In this document: piece by piece, positions 9,325-18,258 of the stretch
Numbering within the stretch: position 1 is the first letter of the stretch
Layout of the letters: each line of letters begins with the position of its first letter
DNA from: WRDF01 sp031552235
Lineage (GTDB): Bacteria; Bacteroidota; Bacteroidia; Bacteroidales; Rikenellaceae
DNA: 64,000 bases
Direction of reading: 5' to 3'
NCBI GenBank assembly: GCA_031552235.1
Contig: JAVBMR010000016.1
Location: 44,898-108,897 of the forward strand
The notes under the pieces: generated by a model
The model's input: the letters and a program-made list of their open reading frames with translations, nothing else
Database searches by the model: none
What the model was told of the DNA's origin: nothing
Made by a program: the position numbers and the translations under genes

Positions 9325-10836
9325 TTATTTCTTGTTTATCGCGAGCAGTTCGTCCACGAACGTGCGGTCGTTGAACAGGCGCGGGACCTTGTTCTGTCCG
9401 CCCAGTTTGCCCTTCGACGAGAGCCAGGCCATGAACGTCCCTGGTTCCACGACGCTTACGCGTGGCGGCAGCAACGTTGTGTCTCTGAAACGTTTGGCCT
9501 CGTAATCCGAGTTGACGCGCTGGAGCGCCATGTCGAGTTCGCGCGTGAAATCTTCGATGGACGCAGGCGCTTTTTTGAACTCCACGACCCATTCGTGCCT
9601 GCCCTTGGTTTTGCCCTCCATGTAGACGGGGGCGGCGGAGTATTCCGCAATGACGGCCCCTGTCGCGTGGCTCGCCGCTTCCATGGCGCGTTCGGCGTTT
9701 TCTATCACAATCTCCTCGCCGAAGGCGTTGATATAGTGTTTCGTGCGGCCAGTGACACGGATGCGGTAGGGCGAGGTGGAGGTGAACTCCACCGTGTCGC
9801 CTATCATGTAGCGCCAAAGGCCGTTGCAGGTGGTAATTATCATGGCGTAGTTCACGCCTGTGCGCGCGCCCTCCAACGGGACGGCTTTCGACGTGTCGCC
9901 GAGCGAGTCGGTCGGCAGGAATTCATAGTATATGCCGTAGTCGAGCATCAGCAGCATGTCGTCTTGCGCTGGGTCGTCGGCGATCCCGAAGAAGCCTTCC
10001 GACGCGTTGTACGTTTCCATGTAATTCATGCGGCCGGTCGGGATAAGCGCCTCGTACTGATCGCGGTAGGGTTTGAAATTCATCCCGCCGTACATGAAGA
10101 GTTCGAGGTTGGGCCACACCTCCAGAAGGTTCTTTGCCCCGGTATATTCCAGCACCTTGTTCATCATCACTAGGTTCCACGACGGCACACCCGCGAATGC
10201 CCGCACGTCCTGCTTCACGGTCTCCTCGCATATCCGCCTGACCTTCTCCTCGAAGTCGGGGATTAGCGCGGTCTGCGGCCTCGGGACGCGCTTCAGGTTG
10301 GCGTACCAGGGGGTGTTCTCGATCATTATGGCCGACAGGTCGCCGCTGAAGGCCATTTCGCCCTCGCGCTCCACCTTCTTGCTGCCGCCAAGGGTCAGCG
10401 TTTTTCCGTCAAGCATTTGGCTCTCCTGGTGTGCGTCGAGGTATAACGCCACGACGTCGCGCGGCCCTTGCAGGTGGTGCTGCTTGAGGCCCTGCTGGCT
10501 TACAGGGACGTATTTGCTTTTGGCGTCGGTAGTGCCTGACGATTTCGCGAACCACCTGATAGGGGTAGGCCAGAAAACGTTCTGTTCGCCGCCCTTGGTG
10601 CGCATTATGTATTCGTGGAAATGTTCGTAATCGATGACCGGAACGTTTTGCCGGAACTGTTCGGCGTTTGTTATGCCCGGCATACCGCGCTCGCGCCCGA
10701 AAACGGTATCCCGGCCCTGCGCCAGCAAATAGTCCAACTGCCCGGCCTGCACCTCGGCGGGCCGCTGGCGAAAACGGTCTATCTCGCGCAAACGAGGTTT
10801 CAGGTACAGTCTGGCAAGTTTGGTTATCAGCGGCAT
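9325..10836 (-). CDS. GH3-family adenylating enzyme
   Basis: The 503-residue protein belongs to the GH3 family, the group of plant auxin-amido synthetases, which adenylate carboxylic acids and transfer them to amino acids. The phosphate-binding segment FAKSSGTTDAKSKYVPVS is near residues 93-110, and YNASEGFFGIADD near residue 275 is the adenylation motif. Bacteroidota carry such genes widely, but their substrate is unknown. It lies eight bases after trkA and is probably co-transcribed with it and with the deoxynucleoside kinase. No link in function among these neighbours is evident. Confidence 0.88.
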   Translation of the reverse strand: MPLITKLARLYLKPRLREIDRFRQRPAEVQAGQLDYLLAQGRDTVFGRERGMPGITNAEQFRQNVPVIDYEHFHEYIMRTKGGEQNVFWPTPIRWFAKSSGTTDAKSKYVPVSQQGLKQHHLQGPRDVVALYLDAHQESQMLDGKTLTLGGSKKVEREGEMAFSGDLSAIMIENTPWYANLKRVPRPQTALIPDFEEKVRRICEETVKQDVRAFAGVPSWNLVMMNKVLEYTGAKNLLEVWPNLELFMYGGMNFKPYRDQYEALIPTGRMNYMETYNASEGFFGIADDPAQDDMLLMLDYGIYYEFLPTDSLGDTSKAVPLEGARTGVNYAMIITTCNGLWRYMIGDTVEFTSTSPYRIRVTGRTKHYINAFGEEIVIENAERAMEAASHATGAVIAEYSAAPVYMEGKTKGRHEWVVEFKKAPASIEDFTRELDMALQRVNSDYEAKRFRDTTLLPPRVSVVEPGTFMAWLSSKGKLGGQNKVPRLFNDRTFVDELLAINKK

Positions 10837-10844
10837 ACGGCGCG

Positions 10845-12185
10845 TTAGTTAAAGAATTTACCGACCTTCGGGATGGCGTCGGGCATGGCGAAAACTACGA
10901 CCCTGTCGTAGGCGTTTATCGTGGTGTCGCCCACGGCTATCGTAGCTGAATCGCCGCGCACGATGCCCCCGATGATGGCGTCGTCGGGGAAGTCGAGTTC
11001 GCGGATAGTTTGTTTCGTGGCCGGCGAGTTGGGCTTGGCGATATATTCCAGCACCTCGGCGTCGCTGCCCGTGAGGCATTTTATCGCCTGCACGTCGGTG
11101 GCCATCGTGAAGCGGAAGATATTGCTTGCCGTGATGAGTTTCTTGTTTATTATGGTGTCGATCCCGATACTCTCCGCAAGGTTGATGTAGTTGAGGTTTT
11201 CGACCTCGGCGATCACTTTCTTGACTCCCACGCGCTTGGCGAGCATCGCCGCCAGGATATTGGTTTCGGCCCTGCCCGTGACGGCCACGAAAGCGTCCAT
11301 CGAGGCCAGGCCCTCTTCCATCATGGCGTCTATGTCGCGTCCGTCCTCGTGGATTATGAGCGTTTTATCCAGCTGTTCCGTAAGCCTGTACGCTTTTTCC
11401 TCGTTGTATTCGACCAGTTTTATGTTCACTTCCTTCTCAAGCCCCGACGCTATGCGCACCCCTATCCGGCTGCCTCCGAGGATCATCATGTTCTTGATGT
11501 CGATGTTGGCCTTGCCCGAGTAATTCAGTACCTCTTCGACCGAATCCCGGTTGGTTATGACGTAGATCGTGTCGCCGCCAAGGAAGCGGTCGCTGCCGCG
11601 CGGGATAAACGTATGGCCGTCGCGGACAATGGCGATGGTTCTGTAAGGCAGGTTGTGCCGGTCTACGGTAGCTTCGAGCAGTGTCTTGTCGACGAGGCTC
11701 GACGACCCGTCGAGTTTGAACACCACCAGCGAGAGCATGCCGCCCGAGAATTCGACGAATTCGGTGGACGAGGTGTGCCCCAGCAGTTTTATGACCTCTT
11801 CGGCGCCGATAAGCTCCGGGTAGAACAGGTAGTCGATGCCCATATTGATGAACATCTCCTTGTTGTTAGGTTCGAGGTATTCGTAATTGTCGATGCGGGC
11901 TATGGACTTGCGAGCCCCCAGCTGCTTGGCGAGCATGGCCGATATAATGTTGGTATTCTCCTCGTGCGCCACGGCGATGAAGAGGTCGGCTTTGCGCACG
12001 GCGGCTTTTTTCAGCGCCGAGAACGTCGTCGAGTTGCCCTCGACGGTAATGACGTCGGAAAGGCCCTCCAGTTCTTCGAGCAGCTTGGGGTCGATGTCGA
12101 TGACCGTTATTTCGTGGTTCGCGCCGCTGAGCATCTTGGCAAGGTGAGTACCTACTTCGCCGGCTCCGGCAATGGCTATCTTCAT
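10845..12185 (-). CDS. trkA: TrkA, regulatory subunit of Trk potassium uptake
   Basis: TrkA is the cytoplasmic NAD(H)-binding regulator of the Trk potassium channel. The 446-residue protein is two RCK units in tandem. The first begins IAGAGEVGTHLAKML with a GxGxxG nucleotide-binding turn; the second Rossmann unit starts near residue 231 at MILGGSRIGVRIASG. Each is followed by a TrkA-C domain. The membrane partner TrkH is not in the window. It is divergent from the GH76 lipoprotein gene and heads the leftward operon. Confidence 0.93.
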   Translation of the reverse strand: MKIAIAGAGEVGTHLAKMLSGANHEITVIDIDPKLLEELEGLSDVITVEGNSTTFSALKKAAVRKADLFIAVAHEENTNIISAMLAKQLGARKSIARIDNYEYLEPNNKEMFINMGIDYLFYPELIGAEEVIKLLGHTSSTEFVEFSGGMLSLVVFKLDGSSSLVDKTLLEATVDRHNLPYRTIAIVRDGHTFIPRGSDRFLGGDTIYVITNRDSVEEVLNYSGKANIDIKNMMILGGSRIGVRIASGLEKEVNIKLVEYNEEKAYRLTEQLDKTLIIHEDGRDIDAMMEEGLASMDAFVAVTGRAETNILAAMLAKRVGVKKVIAEVENLNYINLAESIGIDTIINKKLITASNIFRFTMATDVQAIKCLTGSDAEVLEYIAKPNSPATKQTIRELDFPDDAIIGGIVRGDSATIAVGDTTINAYDRVVVFAMPDAIPKVGKFFN

Positions 12186-12227
12186 AACTCTACATTAAGA
12201 TTAACAAAAATACACAAAAGAAGTGAC

Positions 12228-12258
12228 TTGGAGAAATCGGGCCGGAATATTATATTTG
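12228..12258 (+). promoter_or_regulatory. Bacteroidota-type promoter of the GH76 gene
   Basis: TTG at 12228-12230 is followed after 20 bases by TATATTTG at 12251-12258, which matches the -33/-7 pattern of Bacteroidota sigma factors. It lies 60 bases ahead of the ATG at 12319. Confidence 0.7.
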
Positions 12259-12318
12259 CATTTATTACAACTAAGGTCATCAATAACCTTACCAATGTCC
12301 ATTAATTTAAAACGACCC

Positions 12319-13578
12319 ATGAAAAAGATCTTTACGCGTGTTTTAACCCTATGTTTAGTCGTTTCGGCCGTCGTTGCCGGGAGCCAGGCCCTCGTTTCGT
12401 GCAAATCAAAGGAAACGAAGGGCGGCGGTGTATGGGCCGGCGCGGCCGACAGTTGCACGTTCGTGCTGGTCGACCGGTTCATGGACAAGGAGACGGGCCT
12501 TTTCAAAGGCTCGGCAGGCGACATACTAAAAAACAGCCAGTGGATGTACTGGCAGCAGGCCTACTCGATGGACGTGCTGATCCGCTCGTACAACCGCATA
12601 AAAAACAGCGACCCAAGGCTGGCGGCCAAATACGAGAAATATATCTCGCTGTGGACGGCCAACAAGGGAAACAACTGGTGGAACGACAACCGCAACGGGT
12701 TCTACAACCAATTCACGGACGACATGGCGTGGATCGCGATAACGCTGCTTGACCTCGCCGAAGCGTTTGGCAGCGAGAAATACCACACGCTGGCCGAGGA
12801 GGTCTACGGGTATATGGTTGAGGATATACGTGTCGTGGAGGATGAGAAAGGGTGGGGATTGTGTTGGCGCCTGGTGGTGGATGCCGATCCGACAGAGGAA
12901 TATGTAGCCCAGTCGGAAGCCCGCCACGCTTGTACCGTCGTGCCTGCCGGTGTTGTGGCTTGCAGGCTGTATAATGACACCGGCAAAGAAATTTACCTCG
13001 AACAGGCGATCAAAGTGTACGACTACATGAGGCAGTGGGGCGGCGCGGACGATAACGGTTCTGTGGGCGAACCCCCGCTCACATACACGCAGGGCGCGTG
13101 GATCGAGATGTGCAGGCTGCTTTTCCACATCACAGGCGAGAAGAAATACATGGACGACGCGATAAAATGCGCCGAATTCACTATGCAGGCGAACGGAAGG
13201 TGCACCAAGTCGGGATACGACGACGGCAACGGCAACGGCATACTGAGGGACGAAGGCGCGACCGAGGACAACAGCTTCTTTAAAGCGGCGTTTATCCCCT
13301 ACGTGCTGAACCTCGCGATGGACGAAGCCACCTCCGAAGCTCTGCGCGGGCGCATAGTACAGTTTATGGTCTACAACGCCGAAACTATGTGGTCGAACGT
13401 AGACCGTTCGCTTTACCCGGCGATGTACGTCAATTCGGACTGGACCAAGGTCTATGATGCGACTGTTACGGTTGGCGACGAAACTTATGTGAGGCCTGGT
13501 TCGCTCGGCGCGCAGACCAGCGGGGCATCGCTGCTCGAAGGCATGGCGCGCCTCGAAGAGGCCGGGTTGGTGCGGTAG
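12319..13578 (+). CDS. GH76-family lipoprotein (alpha-1,6-mannanase type)
   Basis: A 419-residue predicted lipoprotein. The ATG at 12319 is preferred over an upstream frame extension because it begins MKKIFTR, followed by a hydrophobic signal and the lipobox LVSC. GH76 enzymes hydrolyse alpha-1,6-mannan. The paired aspartates in FTDDMAWIAITLLDLA near residue 135 match the catalytic DD of the family, and the (alpha/alpha)6-barrel-like helices follow. After signal cleavage it should sit on the periplasmic side or the cell surface. No SusC/SusD pair or other glycan genes are adjacent, so it is an orphan relative to a utilisation locus. Confidence 0.82.
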   Translation: MKKIFTRVLTLCLVVSAVVAGSQALVSCKSKETKGGGVWAGAADSCTFVLVDRFMDKETGLFKGSAGDILKNSQWMYWQQAYSMDVLIRSYNRIKNSDPRLAAKYEKYISLWTANKGNNWWNDNRNGFYNQFTDDMAWIAITLLDLAEAFGSEKYHTLAEEVYGYMVEDIRVVEDEKGWGLCWRLVVDADPTEEYVAQSEARHACTVVPAGVVACRLYNDTGKEIYLEQAIKVYDYMRQWGGADDNGSVGEPPLTYTQGAWIEMCRLLFHITGEKKYMDDAIKCAEFTMQANGRCTKSGYDDGNGNGILRDEGATEDNSFFKAAFIPYVLNLAMDEATSEALRGRIVQFMVYNAETMWSNVDRSLYPAMYVNSDWTKVYDATVTVGDETYVRPGSLGAQTSGASLLEGMARLEEAGLVR

Positions 13579-13623
13579 CGGCCGGAACTTTTTTGGCTTA
13601 AGCAGAACTTAAAAAAGACCATA

Positions 13624-13941
13624 TTGACGACACTTATAATCATATTGATATCGGTCGTGGCGGTCGGGGTGTTCGCACTCGGGCTGTCGCTGACCCTCAT
13701 ATTCAAAGGCCACCATATCAAATCGGAGATATCGGATAATGAGAATATGCGTAACCTGGGGATAAAATGCGCGGCGCAGCAGATGCGCGAGGAGGAGTGC
13801 GGCATGCGCGGTAATGCCCGGGACGGCGCCAGCGGCGGCCAGCCAGGCAATCATGCCGATTGCGCGCCGGGCGGATGCGCTTCGTGCGCCTCGGATGCCC
13901 ATGTTACGGGCGCTTCAGGCGCTTCGGACGATAAGAAATAG
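13624..13941 (+). CDS. Small Cys-rich membrane protein
   Basis: The 105-residue frame starts with TTG at 13624. One N-terminal membrane helix spans roughly residues 3-25. It is followed by the conserved-looking segment GHHIKSEISDNENMRNLGIKC and a tail unusually rich in Cys, Gly, Ala and Asp. Short membrane proteins with a similar GIxC motif are common in Bacteroidota, but no function is known to me. It lies 45 bases after the GH76 gene and may share its transcript. The absence of an ATG makes the exact start uncertain. Confidence 0.6.
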   Translation: MTTLIIILISVVAVGVFALGLSLTLIFKGHHIKSEISDNENMRNLGIKCAAQQMREEECGMRGNARDGASGGQPGNHADCAPGGCASCASDAHVTGASGASDDKK

Positions 13942-14050
13942 GTTGTATTATAGTTGCTTCGTGTCTACGGGATGGCCTGTATGGCTTCTGCGCCTATAAC
14001 CGCATTGCCGTTGCCGCACACTATCGTTGCCAACTGCCATTTCGGTCTGC

Positions 14051-14761
14051 CTACCACCTCGTGTGGAATTTTCGCAATTCTTTATTGAGGGATTTGTGCC
14101 TGCCGCCGGTATGCTCGTCGAGCAGGGCGTGGAATTTCGGGCCGTGGTTCTTATGGACCGTATGACAGAGTTCGTGGAGCAGGATGTAGTCGATCAGATG
14201 GTCGGGAAGGCGCATAAGGTGCAGGCTCAGCGACAGGTCGTTGCGCACGGTGCAGCTCCCCCATTTGCTCACGGTGTTGCGTACGGACACTTTCCCGTGC
14301 CTGAAACCATGCTCCGCGGCAAGTTGTGCGACACGTTCGGGCAGGTATTCCTTGGCTTCGGCTCGCCACGCCTCTTCGATACCTTTCTTTATCGCGCCTT
14401 GCACCTCGCCGTCCCTGTAGTCTGATTCGAGCGGATAGGTAACACTTATGATGCCGACGCGCAGTGAGAGCGTGATTTTGGCCGTGTCGGCAGGGGTCAG
14501 TTCGAGATGATGCCGCCGGGTCGAGTAGGGCATCTCGATCACCTCGGCGGGGTGCTTGTCGGCGTACCGGGAGATGGCTGCCTGTACCCATTCCGCCCTC
14601 GATTCGGCGAACCGCAGCGCCTCTTTCATCGACACCGAGGGCGGCATGGAAAGACGCACCTTGTCGGGCGGCCGCACCGAAAGCGTGATGCGCCTCGCCC
14701 GCCTGGTCTTCGACACGGTTATCTCGCCGAGCTGCGGATGGTTGATCGTGGTGGTTGACAT
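14051..14761 (-). CDS. YgjP-like zinc metalloprotease (DUF45/M48 group)
   Basis: A 236-residue cytoplasmic protein with the zinc motif in LLHELCHTVHKNHGPKFH, where HELCH is the HExxH site and the later histidine is a third ligand. The preceding WGSCTVRNDLSLSLHLMRLP is the usual DUF45 signature. Members of this family resemble the SprT/WSS1-like proteases, but their substrates are not established. It starts about ten bases beyond the argH terminator, so it is probably expressed from its own promoter or by readthrough. Confidence 0.82.
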   Translation of the reverse strand: MSTTTINHPQLGEITVSKTRRARRITLSVRPPDKVRLSMPPSVSMKEALRFAESRAEWVQAAISRYADKHPAEVIEMPYSTRRHHLELTPADTAKITLSLRVGIISVTYPLESDYRDGEVQGAIKKGIEEAWRAEAKEYLPERVAQLAAEHGFRHGKVSVRNTVSKWGSCTVRNDLSLSLHLMRLPDHLIDYILLHELCHTVHKNHGPKFHALLDEHTGGRHKSLNKELRKFHTRW

Positions 14762-14769
14762 AAAATCTA

Positions 14770-14798
14770 AAAGAAAACGGCCTCTTTGGCCGTTTTGT
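14770..14798 (-). terminator. Terminator of argH (leftward)
   Basis: AAAACGGCC at 14774-14782 pairs with GGCCGTTTT at 14788-14796 around a five-base loop. Read leftward the stem is followed by a T-rich stretch. Confidence 0.75.
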
Positions 14799-14820
14799 TA
14801 CTTGGGTTATCCCTGCTTAT

Positions 14821-16155
14821 TTACTTAACCAGTTCGCTTTCCGCCTTTTCGACCTTTTCGAAGCCGAACTGTTTCATCACGCTGTCCATCAGGCTGGCTA
14901 TCCGGTCGTTGCAAAGGTTGCCGATGCTGCCTTCGTGCGTGTGCCGCACGTTGCGCTCGGGGACGAATTCGCCGCGTTCGATATCGAGGCCGACCTGCTT
15001 ATACGCCTCCCTGAAGGGTACGCCACCCTGCGCCAGTTTGTTTACGCTGTCGACGCTGAAGATGTAGTCGTACATCTTGTCGTCGAGGATGCCCTCGCGG
15101 ACGCTCACGTGTTCGAGCATGTATTTGGCCATGCGCAGCGACTCCGCGATGTCGTCGAGTGCCGGGAACAGCACCTCTTTAAGTAGCTGCAAGTCACGGT
15201 TGTAGCCCAGCGGAAGGTTGGTAGTAAGCATGGTTATCTGGTTCGGCAACGCTTGGATGATGTTGCACTTGCCGCGCATGATCTCCCATACGTCAGGGTT
15301 CTTTTTGTGCGGCATGATGCTCGACCCGGTGGTCAGTTCCGGCGGGTACGAGATGAAGTTGAAGTTCTGGTTGAGGAACATGGTGTTGTCCATCGCCAGC
15401 CTCGCGAGTGTCGCAGCGGCCGACGAAACGGCCTGTGCAACAATGCGTTCCGTCTTGCCGCGCCCCATTTGAGCGTAGACAACGTTATAGGCCGGCGAGT
15501 CGAAACCAAGCAGGTTGGTAGTCATCGTGCGGTCGAGCGGGAACGACGATCCGTACCCTGCCGCCGACCCTAACGGGTTGCGGTTCACTACCTTGTATGC
15601 CGCCAGCATCATCTGCATGTCGTCGACGAGCGACTCGGCGTAGGCGCCGAACCAAAGCCCGAACGACGAAGGCATGGCCACCTGCAGGTGCGTGTAACCC
15701 GGCATCAGCACGTCTTTGTGCTGCTCCGACAGGCCCTGGAGGGTCGTGAAAAGTTCTAACATCCCTTGGCAGATTTCGTATATCCGGCGGCGGAGGCAGA
15801 TGCGCAGGTCGACCAACACCTGGTCGTTGCGCGAACGGCCGCTGTGTATCTTTTTGCCTACATCGCCAACGCGCTGTGTGAGAAGGAATTCCACCTGCGA
15901 ATGTACGTCCTCGACTCCGTCCTCTATCGTGAAGTCGCCGCTTTTGATCTCGGCGTATATCTTCTTGAGTTCGGCCTGTACCTGCCCGAGTTCCTGTGAC
16001 GTGAGCAGCCCGATGGATTCGAGCATGCGCGTGTGGGCGAGCGAGCCAAGTACGTCTGCCTCAGTGAGGTACATATCCATTTCGCGGTCGCGGCCGACCG
16101 TATATTTGTCGACGGCCTGGTCGGCGTCGGTATTTTTTTGCCAGAGTTTTGCCAT
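14821..16155 (-). CDS. argH: Argininosuccinate lyase
   Basis: ArgH splits argininosuccinate into arginine and fumarate, the last step of arginine synthesis. The 444-residue protein carries the fumarase/lyase signature GSSIMPHKKNPD near residue 280, SGRSRNDQV near residue 110 and the HLQVAMP region. It lies 11 bases after the M20 deacylase gene on the same strand, so two arginine-pathway enzymes are in one operon. A hairpin terminator follows directly. Confidence 0.96.
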   Translation of the reverse strand: MAKLWQKNTDADQAVDKYTVGRDREMDMYLTEADVLGSLAHTRMLESIGLLTSQELGQVQAELKKIYAEIKSGDFTIEDGVEDVHSQVEFLLTQRVGDVGKKIHSGRSRNDQVLVDLRICLRRRIYEICQGMLELFTTLQGLSEQHKDVLMPGYTHLQVAMPSSFGLWFGAYAESLVDDMQMMLAAYKVVNRNPLGSAAGYGSSFPLDRTMTTNLLGFDSPAYNVVYAQMGRGKTERIVAQAVSSAAATLARLAMDNTMFLNQNFNFISYPPELTTGSSIMPHKKNPDVWEIMRGKCNIIQALPNQITMLTTNLPLGYNRDLQLLKEVLFPALDDIAESLRMAKYMLEHVSVREGILDDKMYDYIFSVDSVNKLAQGGVPFREAYKQVGLDIERGEFVPERNVRHTHEGSIGNLCNDRIASLMDSVMKQFGFEKVEKAESELVK

Positions 16156-16166
16156 TTCGTTGCGGT

Positions 16167-17240
16167 TTAGGCGTTTAGCAGTATTTTGCCGAGCATGGCG
16201 ATGTAGGTCGCGATGCCCTGTTCGATTTCTTTGAGTTCCACGTATTCGTCGGCGCTGTGCGAGCGGGCGCTGTCGCCGGGGCCTATCTTGAGAGAGGTCA
16301 TCGGCAGCAGCGACTGGTCGGATGTGGTTGGCGATCCGAATGTCGTGAGGCCGAGGCTCGCGCCAGCCTGCACGATGGGGTGCTGCGGGTCGATGTACGA
16401 CGGTTTGAGGCGTGTTGAGCGCGGCGTGACGTCGCTCTTGACGTGCTGGCGGACAATTTCAACGACCTCCTCGTTGGTGTAGCGGTCGGTCACCCGGACG
16501 TCGACCGTGAAGTTGCATTCCGCCGGGACGACGTTATGCTGGCTGCCCGCCGAGATTATCGTCACGCTCATCTTTACAGGCCCGAAAAGTTCGCTCTCCT
16601 TGGGAAAACGGAACGTGCGGAACCATTCTATGTCGCTCATTGCATTGTAGATAGCGTTCTCGCCCTCGTCGCGCGCGGCATGCCCGGATACCCCGTGTGC
16701 AACACAGTCCAACACGACCAAGCCGCGCTCGGCTATGGCCATCTGCATGCCGGTAGGTTCCCCGACAATGGCGAAATCTACCTTCCCCAGATATGGCAGG
16801 AGCGACTCGACGCCGTTCTTGCCGCCCACTTCTTCCTCGGCCGTTATGGCAATTATGAGGTTGTAGTTCAGTTCTTTGGCTTCGTAGAAATGCAGAAATG
16901 CCGCCAACAGCGAAACCGCGCTTGCCCCGGCGTCGTTGCTGCCCAGGCCGTACAGCTTACCATCCTCAATGTCAGCGGAAAACGGGTTGCGCGTGTATCC
17001 TGTGTTGGGTTTTACGGTATCGTGGTGCGAGTTAAGCAGGATTGTCGGTTTCGCCGGGTCGAAATGCATATTAGCCGCCCATACGTTATTGTGCAGGCGC
17101 CGGACGTCACGCACCCCGCCACCGGCGAGGAACTGCGCGAGGATATCGGCCGTGGCGGCCTCCTCGCGGCTCACCGACGGCGTCGCGACGAGCTTTTTCA
17201 GAAGCTCCACGGCGTTGTTGTATAGGCTCTCGTACTGCAT
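16167..17240 (-). CDS. argE: M20-family N-acyl-ornithine deacylase (ArgE-like)
   Basis: A 357-residue M20 metallopeptidase-type protein. Zinc-site residues are seen in LLNSHHDTVKP (His and Asp), in EEEVGGKNG (catalytic Glu) and in a late HSADEYVELKEI segment. Neighbouring argH makes deacylation of an acetylated or succinylated ornithine precursor the most likely role. Bacteroidota often use N-succinyl intermediates in this pathway, so acetyl versus succinyl specificity is open. Lysine-pathway M20 enzymes are the main alternative. Confidence 0.82.
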   Translation of the reverse strand: MQYESLYNNAVELLKKLVATPSVSREEAATADILAQFLAGGGVRDVRRLHNNVWAANMHFDPAKPTILLNSHHDTVKPNTGYTRNPFSADIEDGKLYGLGSNDAGASAVSLLAAFLHFYEAKELNYNLIIAITAEEEVGGKNGVESLLPYLGKVDFAIVGEPTGMQMAIAERGLVVLDCVAHGVSGHAARDEGENAIYNAMSDIEWFRTFRFPKESELFGPVKMSVTIISAGSQHNVVPAECNFTVDVRVTDRYTNEEVVEIVRQHVKSDVTPRSTRLKPSYIDPQHPIVQAGASLGLTTFGSPTTSDQSLLPMTSLKIGPGDSARSHSADEYVELKEIEQGIATYIAMLGKILLNA

Positions 17241-17287
17241 GGCGTAAAGGTAGTAATTTTCGTTGTTTTATCCGGAGGCCAAGCGCG

Positions 17288-18022
17288 TTAAAGGTCGCTA
17301 ATCCTCTGCCTCACAACCTCGAAAAGCATCACGGCTGCGGCGGCCGACACGTTGAGCGACTCAATTTCGCCCACTATTGGTATGGCCAGTTGTTCGTCGC
17401 ATATTTTGAGCACCTCTTTCGAGATGCCTACGTCCTCGCTGCCCATGATCAGGACGGTTGGCTTGGTGAAGTCGGCGTCGTAGAGGACTTTGCGGCTCTT
17501 CTCGCTCGCCGCCACGACCTGCATGCCTTCGACCTGGAGGGCTTTCAGGGCGTTGCGGATGCTTCCCACGCGGCATACCGGAATGCGGTAGAGTGCGCCG
17601 GCCGAGGTTTTGATGGCGTCGGCGTTGACCGGCGCCGAGTCCTTGATGGGGACTATAAGCCCGTGGGCGCCGGCGCACTCAGCGCTGCGGGCTATCGCGC
17701 CGAAGTTGCGCACGTCCGTAACGCCGTCGAACACCACGATCAGCGGGGTTTCGTCCGAAGGAATACCTTCCAGAATGTCGGTCAACTCGGCGTATTCAAT
17801 GGCCGACAACTGCGCCACAACCCCCTGATGATTGCCCTTAACGAGCCGGTTAAGTTTCTCGATGGGAACCTCTTGCAAGCGTATCTTTTCGCGCCGTACT
17901 ATCTCGCGCAGTTCCGAGATGAGTTGCCCGTCGGCGTCCTTTTTGATATATACGCGGTCGATGGTGCGCCCCGATTCGATGGCCTCAAGTACGGGCCTGA
18001 TGCCGAAAACTATGTTTTCCAT
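17288..18022 (-). CDS. rlmB: 23S rRNA (guanosine-2'-O-)-methyltransferase, RlmB/TrmH family
   Basis: A 244-residue SpoU/TrmH-family enzyme with an N-terminal substrate-binding domain (FGIRPVLEAIESG) and a C-terminal knotted SAM domain. The three SPOUT motifs are visible in VTDVRNFGAIARSAECAG, VLIMGSEDVGIS and IESLNVSAAAAVMLFE. RlmB methylates a 23S rRNA guanosine; a tRNA target is possible within the family. A good promoter lies 30 bases upstream. Confidence 0.92.
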   Translation of the reverse strand: MENIVFGIRPVLEAIESGRTIDRVYIKKDADGQLISELREIVRREKIRLQEVPIEKLNRLVKGNHQGVVAQLSAIEYAELTDILEGIPSDETPLIVVFDGVTDVRNFGAIARSAECAGAHGLIVPIKDSAPVNADAIKTSAGALYRIPVCRVGSIRNALKALQVEGMQVVAASEKSRKVLYDADFTKPTVLIMGSEDVGISKEVLKICDEQLAIPIVGEIESLNVSAAAAVMLFEVVRQRISDL

Positions 18023-18051
18023 ATGTTAGAAACCGTTTAAAATTTATCCTG

Positions 18052-18082
18052 CAAATGTAGTGAAAGCCGAGTGGCAAACCAA
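18052..18082 (-). promoter_or_regulatory. Promoter of rlmB
   Basis: Read leftward, TTG (18082-18080) is followed after 20 bases by TACATTTG (18059-18052). This fits the Bacteroidota -33/-7 pattern, 30 bases ahead of the rlmB ATG. Confidence 0.65.
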
Positions 18083-18098
18083 GTTCGCTTGAGTTTGT

Positions 18099-18193
18099 CC
18101 GAGGCGCAGCCTATATTCTTCAAAAATATCAAGGCTCTTTCGAGCGCTTTGTTAACTCCGTCCTCGCTGCATAGACACCGCTATGCGCCTCGG
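18099..18193. repeat. Long-spaced inverted repeat between rlmB and the ABC-F gene
   Basis: CCGAGGCGCA at 18099-18108 is the exact reverse complement of TGCGCCTCGG at 18184-18193. The enclosed 75 bases contain no gene. Its role is unknown. Confidence 0.4.
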
Positions 18194-18258
18194 CCGGCGC
18201 TAAAGAATCATCTCGAAACTGTTCATAATCTCTTTTGTAAACAAAATTTAAACAGTTT

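Noticed and set aside
12223..12318. Upstream extension of the GH76 frame
   Set aside because: It covers the promoter and would hide the signal peptide that starts at 12319.
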